Counted from the first letter of the stretch, positions 49,507 through 58,698 are shown. The stretch is DNA of 64,000 nt from an uncultured Eubacterium sp. (GCA_910586225.1 CAJUIL010000006.1:1-64000), one strand, 5' to 3'. Numbers and translations are program-made. The notes: generated by a model not told the origin, from the letters alone.

Positions 49507-50373
49507 ATGAAAAAATTTGTATTAATAGTAAATGCCGGTAAGGCACGCAGCATGGAAGAAGCCCGCAGCCTGTGCAGTTATATCGAAACAAGAGGCGGCA
49601 GCTGCAGCAGTCTGATCAGTATGGATGAGCAGGCTGGCGTCCGTTTGGTACAGGCGCAGGATATCCCGCAGGGAACGGAATGCATACTCGTGCTTGGCGG
49701 TGACGGTACGCTGATCCGCGCCGCACGCGATACGGTGGAATGCGCAGTACCGCTTATTGGCATCAATATGGGTACGCTTGGCTATTTGTGCGAGCTGGAG
49801 ATTGAAAATATATACGATGCGCTGGACCTTTTGCTGCATGATGAATATATGCTGGAAGAGCGTATGCTGCTGCGTGGCTTTAAGCAGCCGACAGCGGAAA
49901 ACGGTGAGCACCGTGTACTGCGGGCATTAAATGATATCGTGATCCACAGAACGGGCGCGCTGTCTTTAGTCAGCCTGACGGTCTACGTCAACGGTCAGTA
50001 TTTGCATACGTTTCAGGGCGACGGTATTATTTTATCTACGCCGACTGGATCGACGGGATACAATATGTCAGCCGGAGGGCCGATCGTCGACCCGAAGGCC
50101 CAGCTGTTGCTTCTAACGCCGATCAATTCCCATACGCTGACGCAGAGGAGCATCGTCATTGATCCGCAGGATGAGATTGTCGTTACGCTGGAAAGCAGAC
50201 GTCCCCAGAGGGATGAAATCGTGGAGGTCAGCTTTGACGGGGATCACGGCTGCTGGCTCAGTGTGGGGGAAAGCATTCAGGTATGCCGCGCGCAGGAAAG
50301 CACAAAAATTATAAAATGCAGCAAGGTCAGCTTTTTGGAAATCCTGCGCAAAAAGATGCAGACTTTATGCTGA
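49507..50373 (+). CDS. nadK: NAD kinase
   Basis: 288 residues. Makes NADP from NAD and ATP. GGDGT motif at residues 64-68 (LVLGGDGTLIRAARDT), then GINMGTLGYLCELE, and TPTGSTGYNMSAGGPIVDP. No signal peptide. Starts immediately after the tlyA stop, with no separate ribosome binding site beyond AG-rich sequence in the end of tlyA, so reinitiation is likely. Confidence 0.95.
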   Translation: MKKFVLIVNAGKARSMEEARSLCSYIETRGGSCSSLISMDEQAGVRLVQAQDIPQGTECILVLGGDGTLIRAARDTVECAVPLIGINMGTLGYLCELEIENIYDALDLLLHDEYMLEERMLLRGFKQPTAENGEHRVLRALNDIVIHRTGALSLVSLTVYVNGQYLHTFQGDGIILSTPTGSTGYNMSAGGPIVDPKAQLLLLTPINSHTLTQRSIVIDPQDEIVVTLESRRPQRDEIVEVSFDGDHGCWLSVGESIQVCRAQESTKIIKCSKVSFLEILRKKMQTLC

Positions 50374-50409
50374 GTATGGTATCTGCGGCAAAACGGGAGT
50401 GATGGGAAC

Positions 50410-50862
50410 ATGAAAACGACAAGACATACAAAAATATTGGAAATTATCAGCAAATATGAGGTGGAAACGCAGGAAGAACTAGCGGCCAGATTAGAGCAGG
50501 AGGGATATCCGGTCACGCAGGCAACGGTATCCAGAGATATCCGCCAGCTAAAGCTGACAAAAGTGTCTTTAAAAAACGGCAGGCAAAAATATGCGGCGCT
50601 GACAGAACCGCAAAAAGATTTATCGAAATATATCCGCGTGTTCCGAGATGGATTTCGTTCGATGGATATGGCGCAGAATATCCTTGTGATCAAGACCGTA
50701 TCTGGGATGGCAATGGCAGTCGCGGCTGCGTTAGACGCGATGGAATGTCATGAGATCGTGGGCAGTATCGCCGGAGACGACACGATCATGTGCGCGATCC
50801 GCACTGTGGAAGATACGGCATCACTTATGAAGCGTCTGGGAAAAATCGTAGACAATACTTAG
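50410..50862 (+). CDS. argR: Arginine repressor
   Basis: 150 residues. N-terminal winged helix (RHTKILEIISKYEVETQEEL, VTQATVSRDIRQLKL) and C-terminal arginine-binding oligomerisation domain with GMAMAVAAALDAMECHEIVG and GDDTIMCAIRTVEDTASL. Controls arginine metabolism genes; here it sits in the conserved nadK-argR-recN order. GGGAGTGATGGGAAC precedes the ATG. Confidence 0.95.
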   Translation: MKTTRHTKILEIISKYEVETQEELAARLEQEGYPVTQATVSRDIRQLKLTKVSLKNGRQKYAALTEPQKDLSKYIRVFRDGFRSMDMAQNILVIKTVSGMAMAVAAALDAMECHEIVGSIAGDDTIMCAIRTVEDTASLMKRLGKIVDNT

Positions 50863-50901
50863 AAGAAAAGCGAAATGAATCGAAAAATAAGGAGAGGAAG
50901 T

Positions 50902-52590
50902 ATGCTGCAAAATCTTCATGTAAAAAACCTGGCGCTGATCGAAGAAGCCGAGGTTGATTTTTCGGACGGTCTGAATATCCTGTCGGGAGAAACAGGCGCC
51001 GGAAAGTCAATCATTATCGGTTCCATTGCGGTCGCGGTTGGGGATAAGGTATCTAAGGATATGATACGCAAGGACGCGGAATACGCCCTAGTCGAGCTGG
51101 TGTTTACTGTTGACGATAAGGTGCGCGACAGGCTTGCCGCGATGGACATTCCAATGGAGGATGATCAGGTCATATTGACCAGACGTATATCTGGCGGGCG
51201 CCCGATCGCAAAGATCAATTCGGAAAGCGTTTCTGCCACAAAGCTTCGGGAAGTGGCGTCGCTTTTGATCGACATTCATGGACAGCATGAGCATCAATCG
51301 CTGTTAAATCAAAAAAACCATCTGAATATTCTGGATGCGTATGCAAAAAAAGAGTACAAATGCTTAAAGGAACAGCTGGCGGAGGCATACCGCGCTTATA
51401 CAGCTGTCAGACAGGAATTAAAGGAAGCATCCTTGGATACGGAACAGCGGGCAAGGGAATTATCTTTTCTGCAATACGAAGCAGAAGAGATTGAAAACGC
51501 CGCGCCTGCGCTTGGAGAGGACGAAGAGCTGGAAACTCAGTACCGGCGTTTTGCAAATGGGAAAAAAATCATGGGCGGCATTGGACAGGTCTATGAGCTG
51601 ACGTCTGATAACGGTGCTGCGCAGATGACAGGACACGCGGTGATGGAGCTTTCAAAAATCAGTATGTTTGATCCGCAGCTTGGCCAGCTGGAGCAGCAGC
51701 TTACGGAAATTGACAGTCTGCTGAATGATTTTAACAGAGAGCTGGCCGGATACATAGACAGCGCAGATTTTGATGAGGCGCGTTTTTATGAGATTGAAAA
51801 ACGTCTGGATGTCTTAAATGGCTTAAAGGCCAAATACGGTGGCAGTATTGAGCGTGTCTTAGCTGAATATGAAAAAAAAAGGGAGCGGATTGAAAAATTA
51901 AGTGATTATGATGCATATTTATCTGGACTTTCGCAAAAACTGGAAGATAAGGAAGCTGTTTTAGAAACGCTTTGCGAAAAAATGTCTGCTATCCGCAAAA
52001 AAGAAGCGTCCAGGCTGGCAAAAAAAATAAAAGCAGCCCTGATTGATCTGAATTTCCTAGACGTACAGTTTGAGCTGCAGCTTACAAGAAAGAAGGAATA
52101 TTCCTCATCTGGTTATGACGAAGCAGAGTTTCTTATTTCGACCAATCCGGGCGAGCCGTTAAAATCTTTGACAAAGATAGCATCCGGCGGCGAGCTGTCG
52201 AGGATCATGCTGGCTATTAAGGCGGTGCTTGCGGATTGTGACGAGATCGGTACTTTGATCTTTGACGAGATCGATACAGGCATCAGCGGCCGAACCGCGC
52301 AGATGGTATCGGAAAAAATGAATGTCATTTCCAGGGAGCATCAGATTATCTGCATTACGCATCTGCCACAGATTGCCGCTATGGCAGATACACATTTTCT
52401 GATTGAAAAGCAAGCGAAAAAAAACCATACCCAGACTTCTATCCGAAGGCTCTGTCAGGAGGAAAGCGTTGCAGAGCTTGGCCGGATGCTGGGCGGTGTA
52501 AAAATAACGGATACCGTTTTAAAAAGCGCAAAAGAAATGAAGGATCTGGCAGTCGCCACAAAAAATTCCCAGAGTGAAACCATCCGATAA
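50902..52590 (+). CDS. recN: DNA repair protein RecN
   Basis: 562 residues, SMC-like ATPase in double-strand break repair. Walker A GLNILSGETGAGKSIIIGSI, central coiled coils (about 160-370), ABC signature LTKIASGGELSRIMLAIKAV, Walker B LIFDEIDTGISGRTAQMV, and QIICITHLPQIAAMADTHFL. ATG chosen at 50902 with AAGGAGAGGAAG upstream. Last of the repair/metabolism block before spoIVB. Confidence 0.97.
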   Translation: MLQNLHVKNLALIEEAEVDFSDGLNILSGETGAGKSIIIGSIAVAVGDKVSKDMIRKDAEYALVELVFTVDDKVRDRLAAMDIPMEDDQVILTRRISGGRPIAKINSESVSATKLREVASLLIDIHGQHEHQSLLNQKNHLNILDAYAKKEYKCLKEQLAEAYRAYTAVRQELKEASLDTEQRARELSFLQYEAEEIENAAPALGEDEELETQYRRFANGKKIMGGIGQVYELTSDNGAAQMTGHAVMELSKISMFDPQLGQLEQQLTEIDSLLNDFNRELAGYIDSADFDEARFYEIEKRLDVLNGLKAKYGGSIERVLAEYEKKRERIEKLSDYDAYLSGLSQKLEDKEAVLETLCEKMSAIRKKEASRLAKKIKAALIDLNFLDVQFELQLTRKKEYSSSGYDEAEFLISTNPGEPLKSLTKIASGGELSRIMLAIKAVLADCDEIGTLIFDEIDTGISGRTAQMVSEKMNVISREHQIICITHLPQIAAMADTHFLIEKQAKKNHTQTSIRRLCQEESVAELGRMLGGVKITDTVLKSAKEMKDLAVATKNSQSETIR

Positions 52591-52774
52591 GGACAATACT
52601 AGTGTAGAGTAAGATTAAGATAGCAGCCGCGCCGCAGCACTTCAAAGGTCTTTGCATCCGCTGCAGGGACCTTGCCAGGCGCGGTCTGTCAGAATACAAA
52701 AAAGAGTGCGCCAGTCCAAACCGAAGCAGGCTGACTCACTAAGAAAATACTACACAGGAAAAGGGATGTCTGAT

Positions 52775-54049
52775 ATGTTGCGAAAATTATGGAATCAGTT
52801 TCAAAGAAAAAGAAAACTCGCAGGCTATACAGGGATAGTCGTAGGGATCTTATTTGCCTATGCGCTTTTAATGCATTCCATACCGGATAAAATGTATGTG
52901 GAACGCGGTGAGGAGCCAAGCTGTGCATTTGGCGTCCCGGTTACGGGAACTATCGTAAAAAGTACAGAGGTTTTTGCCAGCCGCAAGCCCGCACAAAACG
53001 GCGCGATCCACCTGACGCCTCTAACACAGGGGAAGGACAGCCGTCAGGAGGGCACTTATGAGGTGCTCTGCCGCCTATTCGGAACGATTCCGGTAAAACG
53101 CATCGCTGTCCAGGAGGTCGGAAAAAAAGAGCTTCTTGCGGCAGGCACAAATATTGGAATCTATGTTAAAAACGCGCAGACGATGATCATTGGTACCGGG
53201 GAAGTCGTCAGCGAATCCGGCGCAAAAAGCGAACCTGCCAAAAACGTAGTCCAAAGCGGAGATTATATTTTAGCTGTCAACGGGACGACAGTGCATTCCA
53301 AGGCACAGCTTGTAGAAAAAATATCCTCCTGCGGCGGCGAAAAGATCAACCTGCGCCTGCTGCGCGGCGGTGAAAAGATCGAGGTTTCGATCAAGCCCGT
53401 ACGCTCTAAGGAGGGCATTTACCAGATCGGTGTCTGGGTACGCGACGATATCGCAGGCGTCGGCACGCTGACATATGTCACAGATGACAAGCAATACGGT
53501 GCGCTTGGCCATGGCGTTACGGATGCAGATGTCGGCAGTCTGATCGACGTGGAAAAAGGGGCTATTTATGAAACAACGATCTTAGAGATACGCAAGGGCC
53601 AAAGAGGCCAGCCTGGCGAGATGTCTGGTATGATCAACTATAATGACGAATATAAGCTGGGGACTGTGGAGGAAAACACGAACGTCGGCATTTATGGAAA
53701 GCTGACAGAGATGCCAAAGGAGCTAAAGTCTGTGGAGGCGATGCCAGTCACATATAAAGAAGGGATCAAAAAGGGCAAGGCGCAGATCATCAGTTCTGTG
53801 GAGGGCAGTCGTAGGACGTATGAGATTGAAATAGAGCAGACGGATTATCATAGTGAGGGAAATAATAAAGGGATCCAGTTCCGCGTGACGGATGAGAGGC
53901 TGCTGGAGGATACAGGAGGGATTGTGCAAGGGATGTCTGGATCGCCGATTGTACAGAATGGGCATATGATCGGGGCGGTGACTCATGTGTTTATTTCGGA
54001 TTCTAAGATGGGGTATGGCATTTTTATTGAGAATATGCTGGAGCATTAA
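52775..54049 (+). CDS. spoIVB: SpoIVB checkpoint serine protease
   Basis: 424 residues. Secreted from the forespore into the intermembrane space, where it signals to SpoIVFA/SpoIVFB for pro-SigK processing. One N-terminal membrane helix (LAGYTGIVVGILFAYALLMH), a PDZ domain (about 165-225; DYILAVNGTTVHSKAQLVEK), and a peptidase S55 domain with catalytic His in YGALGHGVTDADV and Ser in QGMSGSPIVQNGHMIGAVTH. AAAAGGG lies nine bases before the ATG; the frame extends upstream into the leader. Probably from a SigG promoter, not identified. Followed by a mobile-element scar, not spo0A. Confidence 0.95.
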   Translation: MLRKLWNQFQRKRKLAGYTGIVVGILFAYALLMHSIPDKMYVERGEEPSCAFGVPVTGTIVKSTEVFASRKPAQNGAIHLTPLTQGKDSRQEGTYEVLCRLFGTIPVKRIAVQEVGKKELLAAGTNIGIYVKNAQTMIIGTGEVVSESGAKSEPAKNVVQSGDYILAVNGTTVHSKAQLVEKISSCGGEKINLRLLRGGEKIEVSIKPVRSKEGIYQIGVWVRDDIAGVGTLTYVTDDKQYGALGHGVTDADVGSLIDVEKGAIYETTILEIRKGQRGQPGEMSGMINYNDEYKLGTVEENTNVGIYGKLTEMPKELKSVEAMPVTYKEGIKKGKAQIISSVEGSRRTYEIEIEQTDYHSEGNNKGIQFRVTDERLLEDTGGIVQGMSGSPIVQNGHMIGAVTHVFISDSKMGYGIFIENMLEH

Positions 54050-54070
54050 TGGTATAAAAATAGATGTCAA

Positions 54071-54105
54071 AAAGCGTTTTTGTCCAGAAAGGATGGAAAC
54101 GCTTT
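54071..54105 (+). terminator. Weak hairpin after spoIVB
   Basis: AAAGCGTTT / AAACGCTTT stem of nine bases with a 17-base loop; no T-run follows immediately, although a palindrome TAGTAATCATTACTA and ATTTTT come next. Confidence 0.5.
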
Positions 54106-54132
54106 AGTAATCATTACTAATTTTTAAATTAG

Positions 54133-55178
54133 ATAATATTTGTTGATCAGCGTTTGAAAACGCGTTTTTTCAAAATTATGGATGCGTTTGCTGCTGCACC
54201 GGATAAATCCACCTGGGCGGCAGCCGCATCCAGAAGTTCTGCAAAGGCAGCGTACCGCTTCTTTTGTAATACGGATGTATCCAGGGATGAAATGCTCGAT
54301 AGTGTATCCAGAGCAACGGTAGAAAAAATGAAGTATGCGGATGCTGAGTGGATCCTGGCAGTCCAGGATACCACATCTGTTGGATTTGGAAACCGGAAAG
54401 CAATCAAAGGGATGGGATACCATTGCAGTACTGAGCAAAAGGGAATGCATATGCATTCCAGTATAGCAGTTGCAGACCAGGGGATTCCTCTTGGCGTTCT
54501 TTATCAGGAAACGCATACGAGTGATACACGCAGGGACGAATCCGCGACAAAAGATGAAAAATGTTCCAGGCCAATAGAGGAAAAGGAAAGTTACCGCTGG
54601 ATTCATACAATGAACGAGATGTATCAAAGGATTCCGGAAAATATTCGGTATTGACGGTGTGTGACCGTGAAGGAGATTTTTATGAATTTTTTTCGGAAGC
54701 GGCAGATCTGGAAGAAAATTTTCTGGTTCGGATCGTACAGAACCGCATGGCGGACCACGGAAAAAAGATTTTTAACGAACGGCAGCAGTCTCCGGTGGCC
54801 GGAAGTATGGTTGTCAAAATGAGCAGGAATCCGAAAGAGCACATTCCTTCCCGTAATGTAAAAATGAATTACCACTATAAAGAGGTTGTAGTCCACTGTC
54901 CAAAAATGAGAAAGGAAAAACATTTGCGGATTCAGCTCCAGGATGAGATGAATATCGTGGCAGAGATGATACGGCTGGAGGCAGTCGGCAGTGCCATCAC
55001 GGAGCGGGTGGCAAAGCGGGAAAAAACGGAGAGATTCCTTGTGGAAGTGGAAAAGAGGGACGGCTTGCTGACGGAGTTTAACGAGGAGGACTGGTACAGC
55101 CTTGTGGAATATGCCACGGTATACAGCCGGGAGGATATCCGCTTCACCTTTAAGAATGGGATGGAAATAAGGCCGTAA
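54133..55178 (+). pseudogene. IS4-type transposase remnant running into a serine-recombinase C-terminal tail
   Basis: Three parts. (1) From 54133: FFKIMDAFAAAPDKSTWAAA, SAKAAYRFFCNTDVSRDEML, then catalytic-Asp motif ILAVQDTTSVGFGN, as in Tn5/IS4 transposases; the N-terminus has a stop at 54130. (2) A frameshift near 54650; the other frame continues with YSVLTVCDREGDFYEFFSEA, the second catalytic Asp, to VVVHCPKMRKEKHL (about 54925). The third catalytic residue (Glu) region is missing. (3) From about 54930, MNIVAEMIRLEAVGSAITER, VEVEKRDGLLTEFNEEDWYS and SREDIRFTFKNGMEIRP match the C-terminal end of large serine recombinases of Clostridial integrative elements. A dead hybrid of two mobile-element genes. 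Confidence 0.75.
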
Positions 55179-55185
55179 ATTGAAA

Positions 55186-55220
55186 GCCCCGGAGCTGGGA
55201 GGAGAATGGCTCCGGGGTTT
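55186..55220 (+). terminator. Terminator after the recombinase tail
   Basis: GCCCCGGAGC / GCTCCGGGGT stem of ten bases (end with a GT wobble), 13-base loop, then TT. The sort that ends recombinase genes at element borders. Confidence 0.65.
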
Positions 55221-55256
55221 CCTGTTTGGCAGACAGAATACTCCTTATTTAAATTT

Positions 55257-55694
55257 TCACCTATCCTGCGTATTCCAGTGATAATCCGCAATGATGTTTT
55301 CCATTGTGATGGCTTGTAAACTGTGGCATAAATCACTCTGGATCTTTTGATAAGAGCAGTCTAATACTTTATGGATATTTTTTCCAACAGGGCAGAAAGG
55401 GGAAGGCATCGCATGGATGCCGATCAGCTTTTTCATAAAATCCGGCTCTATCGCTTTACAGATCCGGTATAAGGTTATTTCCTGCAATGGAGCAGAAAGG
55501 GCGGCGCCGCCAGTCCCGGATTTTATTGATATCACGCCAGCTTTTTTCAGGGAACTAAGGATGTTCCGTATTGTGACAGGATTGCTGCCTGTAGATAGTG
55601 ACAATAACTCACTGGTCACTTTTTTTACATTTCCATATTCATAAATAAATATAAGGCAATGAACCGCAACAGAACATTTTGTGCTGATATGCAT
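55257..55694 (-). CDS. Rrf2-family regulator
   Basis: 145 residues. Winged helix at residues 1-60 (MHISTKCSVAVHCLIFIYEY, VTIRNILSSLKKAGVISIKSG, GGAALSAPLQEITLYRICKA), then the C-terminal dimerisation part. Cysteines near residues 101, 114 and 124 (FCPVGKNIHKVLDCSYQKIQ) are not spaced like the IscR/NsrR cluster site, so it is nearer the YwnA/CymR-like cluster-free group. AAAGGAGGACGTTCC precedes the ATG. Divergent from the EFR1 protein, which it probably regulates. Confidence 0.88.
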   Translation of the reverse strand: MHISTKCSVAVHCLIFIYEYGNVKKVTSELLSLSTGSNPVTIRNILSSLKKAGVISIKSGTGGAALSAPLQEITLYRICKAIEPDFMKKLIGIHAMPSPFCPVGKNIHKVLDCSYQKIQSDLCHSLQAITMENIIADYHWNTQDR

Positions 55695-55753
55695 GGAACG
55701 TCCTCCTTTTTTTGCTTTTCATAGTGTAGCACACAAAAGGCATCCTGTAAATG

Positions 55754-55782
55754 TTGACATTATACCTCCACATGGTTATAAT
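55754..55782 (+). promoter_or_regulatory. Promoter of the EFR1 gene, with an overlapping inverted repeat
   Basis: TTGACA (55754-55759), 17-base spacer, TATAAT (55777-55782). The spacer and -10 box lie in a near-palindrome TTATACC-N7-GGTTATAA, a likely Rrf2 operator. Confidence 0.7.
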
Positions 55783-55815
55783 TGATGTAGTTTTAAAAAT
55801 TACAGGAGGTATATC

Positions 55816-56580
55816 ATGAAAGTCATTCAAATCATTTTTAGTCCAACCGGAGGGACAAGGAAGATTGCAGAAACTATTACATCGCAGTGGGATATCCCTG
55901 TCAATGAAATTGATCTGACCAATGCACAGAATGATTTTTCTGTGGTTGATTTTACCGGGGATGACGTTGCAGTCATTTCTGTTCCGTCTTACGGCGGCCG
56001 GGTACCTGCCCTTGCAGCCGAGAGGATCAAAAAAATCCACGGAAACGGAACACGCTGCATCATCGTTTGCGTATATGGTAATCGTGCATATGAAGATACA
56101 CTTGTAGAACTGAATGATATTGCTGAGCGGAGCGGATTCCATGTGGTTGCTGCTGTTGGGGCAGTTGCAGAACATTCTATCATGCATCAGTATGCCACTG
56201 GCAGACCCGACCAGCAGGATAGACGCGAACTGCAAAGTTTTGGAGAAAAAATCTTTGATAAGATTAAGAAAGCCGACTGTACATCTGCACTTCAAATACC
56301 AGGTAACCGTCCCTACAAAAAAGCAGGAGGAGCTGGTCTGGTTCCAAAGGCAGACAAGCGCTGTGCAGGCTGTGGGCTTTGTGCCAAAAACTGCCCGGCG
56401 CAGGCGATCAGCAAGGCGAACCTGAAAACGGCGGACAGTAAGAAGTGTATTTCTTGTATGCGATGCGTTACAGAATGTCCTGAATCAGCTCGTAAAGTAA
56501 ATGGAGCCATGGTTTCATTTGCAGCACTGGCAATAAAAAAAGCCTGTTCAGAGAGAAAGAGCAACGAGCTTTATATTTAA
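55816..56580 (+). CDS. EFR1-family flavodoxin/ferredoxin protein
   Basis: 254 residues, cytoplasmic. Flavodoxin-like domain (1-150; FSPTGGTRKIAETITSQW is the FMN phosphate loop) and a C-terminal two-cluster ferredoxin with CAGCGLCAKNCPAQAI and CISCMRCVTECPESAR, each giving a [4Fe-4S] site. Electron-transfer protein of the type called EFR1 in anaerobes. ACAGGAGGTATATC precedes the ATG. Expressed divergently from the Rrf2 regulator. Its redox partner is not visible. Confidence 0.9.
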   Translation: MKVIQIIFSPTGGTRKIAETITSQWDIPVNEIDLTNAQNDFSVVDFTGDDVAVISVPSYGGRVPALAAERIKKIHGNGTRCIIVCVYGNRAYEDTLVELNDIAERSGFHVVAAVGAVAEHSIMHQYATGRPDQQDRRELQSFGEKIFDKIKKADCTSALQIPGNRPYKKAGGAGLVPKADKRCAGCGLCAKNCPAQAISKANLKTADSKKCISCMRCVTECPESARKVNGAMVSFAALAIKKACSERKSNELYI

Positions 56581-56604
56581 ATTCTGATTCTTTGATTTTC
56601 CTGC

Positions 56605-57272
56605 AGAGCAGACTTGGGGAACGAAATCCCAGTATATTTTGTTGCCCCTAGAAATGAAAAGATCAGAAATATAATATTTTATATCCATGGAGCAGGCTGG
56701 GTGTTTGGCAGTTTTCATACTCACGAAAAGTTAGTCAGGGAGCTATTGCGGATCGTTTTTTGATAGCAAACGGCACGACACTCACAGTAGCAGGCGACAG
56801 TGTTGGCGGAAATATGGCTATCGCTATGGTTCTAATGTCAGCCATGCGGTATGGTCCGTGTAACCACAAGCTGCTGTTGTATTATCCAGTAACAAATGCC
56901 TGCTTTGACACACCCAGTTATTATTATTTTGCTACAAACTATTATCTGTATCGGGAAGGGATGAAATGGTTTTGGCAGCAGTATACAGATTCCATGAAAG
57001 CCAGAAGCCAGATAACCGCATCGCCGCTCCGAGCGGGTATAGATTGTCTGAAATGTTTTCCGCCAACGATGATCATAAACGGACAGGCGGATGTTTTACG
57101 CAGCGAAGGGGAAGCCTTTGGCGAAAGACTTCGATGTGCAGGAGTGGAAGTGACAGCGCTGCGGGTGCAGGGGACTATCCATGATTTTGTGATGCTTAAT
57201 GCGCTGGATCAGACGAATGCCTGTCGTACTGCTATGGATGCGTCAACCGAGTGGGTGAATCGCAAATTTTGA
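56605..57272 (+). pseudogene. Broken alpha/beta hydrolase (HSL-type esterase)
   Basis: First part: ADLGNEIPVYFVAPRNEKIR, then the oxyanion motif NIIFYIHGAGWVFGSFHTH, ending at a TGA at 56761. Second part in another frame: IANGTTLTVAGDSVGGNMAI with the catalytic Ser in GDSVGG, then the Asp region (PTMIINGQADVLRSEGEAF) and catalytic His (QGTIHDFVMLNAL). About 40-60 residues normally between HGGGW and the nucleophile are missing, and the frame changes, so the gene is inactive. The N-terminal portion is short too. Confidence 0.8.
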
Positions 57273-57333
57273 AATGTCTTAGAAATCTATTGCGATATGT
57301 TACGAATGGTCAGCCGCAACGCTTGTTTTTGGA

Positions 57334-57362
57334 TTGCAATTTTAAAACGGATGTGCTATGCT
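57334..57362 (+). promoter_or_regulatory. Promoter of the FliD-like gene
   Basis: TTGCAA (57334-57339), 17-base spacer, TATGCT (57357-57362). CTGACA-N6-TGTCAG lies downstream in the leader, possibly an operator or small hairpin. Confidence 0.6.
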
Positions 57363-57449
57363 AATATACAACTAAAAGTTTTACGCTGACAGCCATATGT
57401 CAGATGTCAGGATATGGAAGTCCATATTTTATTCAAAGGAGTGATGACA

Positions 57450-58607
57450 ATGAATGTAAACCAAAATTTTTTCGGTGGAATGGGAAATACAAGTATTTTC
57501 TCAGACTATGCCAGCATTAGAAATGGCAGTTATCGGAGGCTGTTAAAAGCTTATTACGGTGGAAATAATAATTCGGGTTCGACATCATCCGGTACGCAGA
57601 GCAGGACCAGCAATGTACTTGACCGGATCCTTGAAGAGAGAAAAAATCCGAAGCTTTCCGAAAAGACCAGTGAAGCAAATTCCAAGCTGACAGCTGGAAT
57701 ACCGACTCTGACAAATACGGTGAAAGCATTACAAAAGGATACAACGTATACTGCATCAGAGGATGGTAAGACGAGTGCGCAAGACAAGGTAGTTTCAGCA
57801 CTGAAGAACTACGTGACAGAATATAATGATGTTGTAAATGCGGCAAAGAAGTCCACATTGTCAAATAAGACATCGCATATTGCAAGCATGATGAAGAGTA
57901 CGGCTGAAAATGCTGATAAGCTTAAGGAAATCGGCATTTCCGTTAATGCGAACGGTACGCTTCAATTCATTGAGGGTCAGGCAAAGCACGCAGACATCTC
58001 CAAAGTGCAGAATTTGTTTTCAAGCAAAAACAGCATGAGCTATGGCTCTACCGTTCTGTCCCGGCTTGAGTTTTCAGGCATTACTTCTGGTACGTCAAAC
58101 AGTACGGACAAAGATAACGTAAGTTCAGTTTCCAGCGCAGCTTCCTTTATGGCAGACAGCAAGTCGCTTGCGTCGGATGCGTTATATGAAAAAGTAAAGG
58201 ATAAGTATGGCAAGTACACATACGATATTGACAAAATATTTTCTATAGCAAAGAGCTTTGTCAATAATTACAACGCTATGTTTGAAGCTGGAAAATCCAG
58301 CACAAATTCCGGTGTAACAACGAATTTGTCTTATATTAAGGACAAAACAGAGAAAAATAAAGAAGCGTTAGCGCAGTTCGGGATTACCCTGAATGCAGAT
58401 AACAAAATGACGATTAATGAAGAAGCATTTAAAAAATCAGATATGTCTAGTGTACAGAAGTTTTTCAAAGACTATAACAGTTCTGTTTCCACGAATGCTT
58501 CGTTGGTAGATCACTATTTAACCTCTATGGCAAAGAACGCCAATGGTTATACGCCTGCTGGCGCATATAACGTACAGGGAATTTCCCAGTTTAATGATTT
58601 TATTTAA
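57450..58607 (+). CDS. Orphan FliD-like protein with internal duplication
   Basis: 385 residues, no signal peptide. N-terminus FFGGMGNTSIFSDYASIRNG and SYRRLLKAYYG occur in Lachnospiraceae proteins resembling the flagellar cap FliD. Two repeated halves, residues 113-190 (KVVSALKNYVTEYNDVVNAA, NADKLKEIGISVNANGTLQF) and 262-340 (KIFSIAKSFVNNYNAMFEAG, NKEALAQFGITLNADNKMTI), each resemble the FliD C-terminal helical-plus-beta segment. Low in cysteine, rich in Ser, Thr, Asn and Lys, like secreted filament-associated proteins. AAGGAG precedes the ATG. No flagellar genes are nearby. Confidence 0.7.
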   Translation: MNVNQNFFGGMGNTSIFSDYASIRNGSYRRLLKAYYGGNNNSGSTSSGTQSRTSNVLDRILEERKNPKLSEKTSEANSKLTAGIPTLTNTVKALQKDTTYTASEDGKTSAQDKVVSALKNYVTEYNDVVNAAKKSTLSNKTSHIASMMKSTAENADKLKEIGISVNANGTLQFIEGQAKHADISKVQNLFSSKNSMSYGSTVLSRLEFSGITSGTSNSTDKDNVSSVSSAASFMADSKSLASDALYEKVKDKYGKYTYDIDKIFSIAKSFVNNYNAMFEAGKSSTNSGVTTNLSYIKDKTEKNKEALAQFGITLNADNKMTINEEAFKKSDMSSVQKFFKDYNSSVSTNASLVDHYLTSMAKNANGYTPAGAYNVQGISQFNDFI

Positions 58608-58649
58608 TTTAAGCGCTGAAACGTAAAGTAATCCTATCGTGATTTGATG

Positions 58650-58698
58650 AAAAGCCAATCTATTTTTATCGGTATTGATGAATATAGATTGGCTTTTG
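58650..58698. terminator. Terminator after the FliD-like gene
   Basis: Fourteen-base stem AAAAGCCAATCTAT / ATAGATTGGCTTTT with a 20-base loop; T4 at the end of the stem. Confidence 0.75.
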
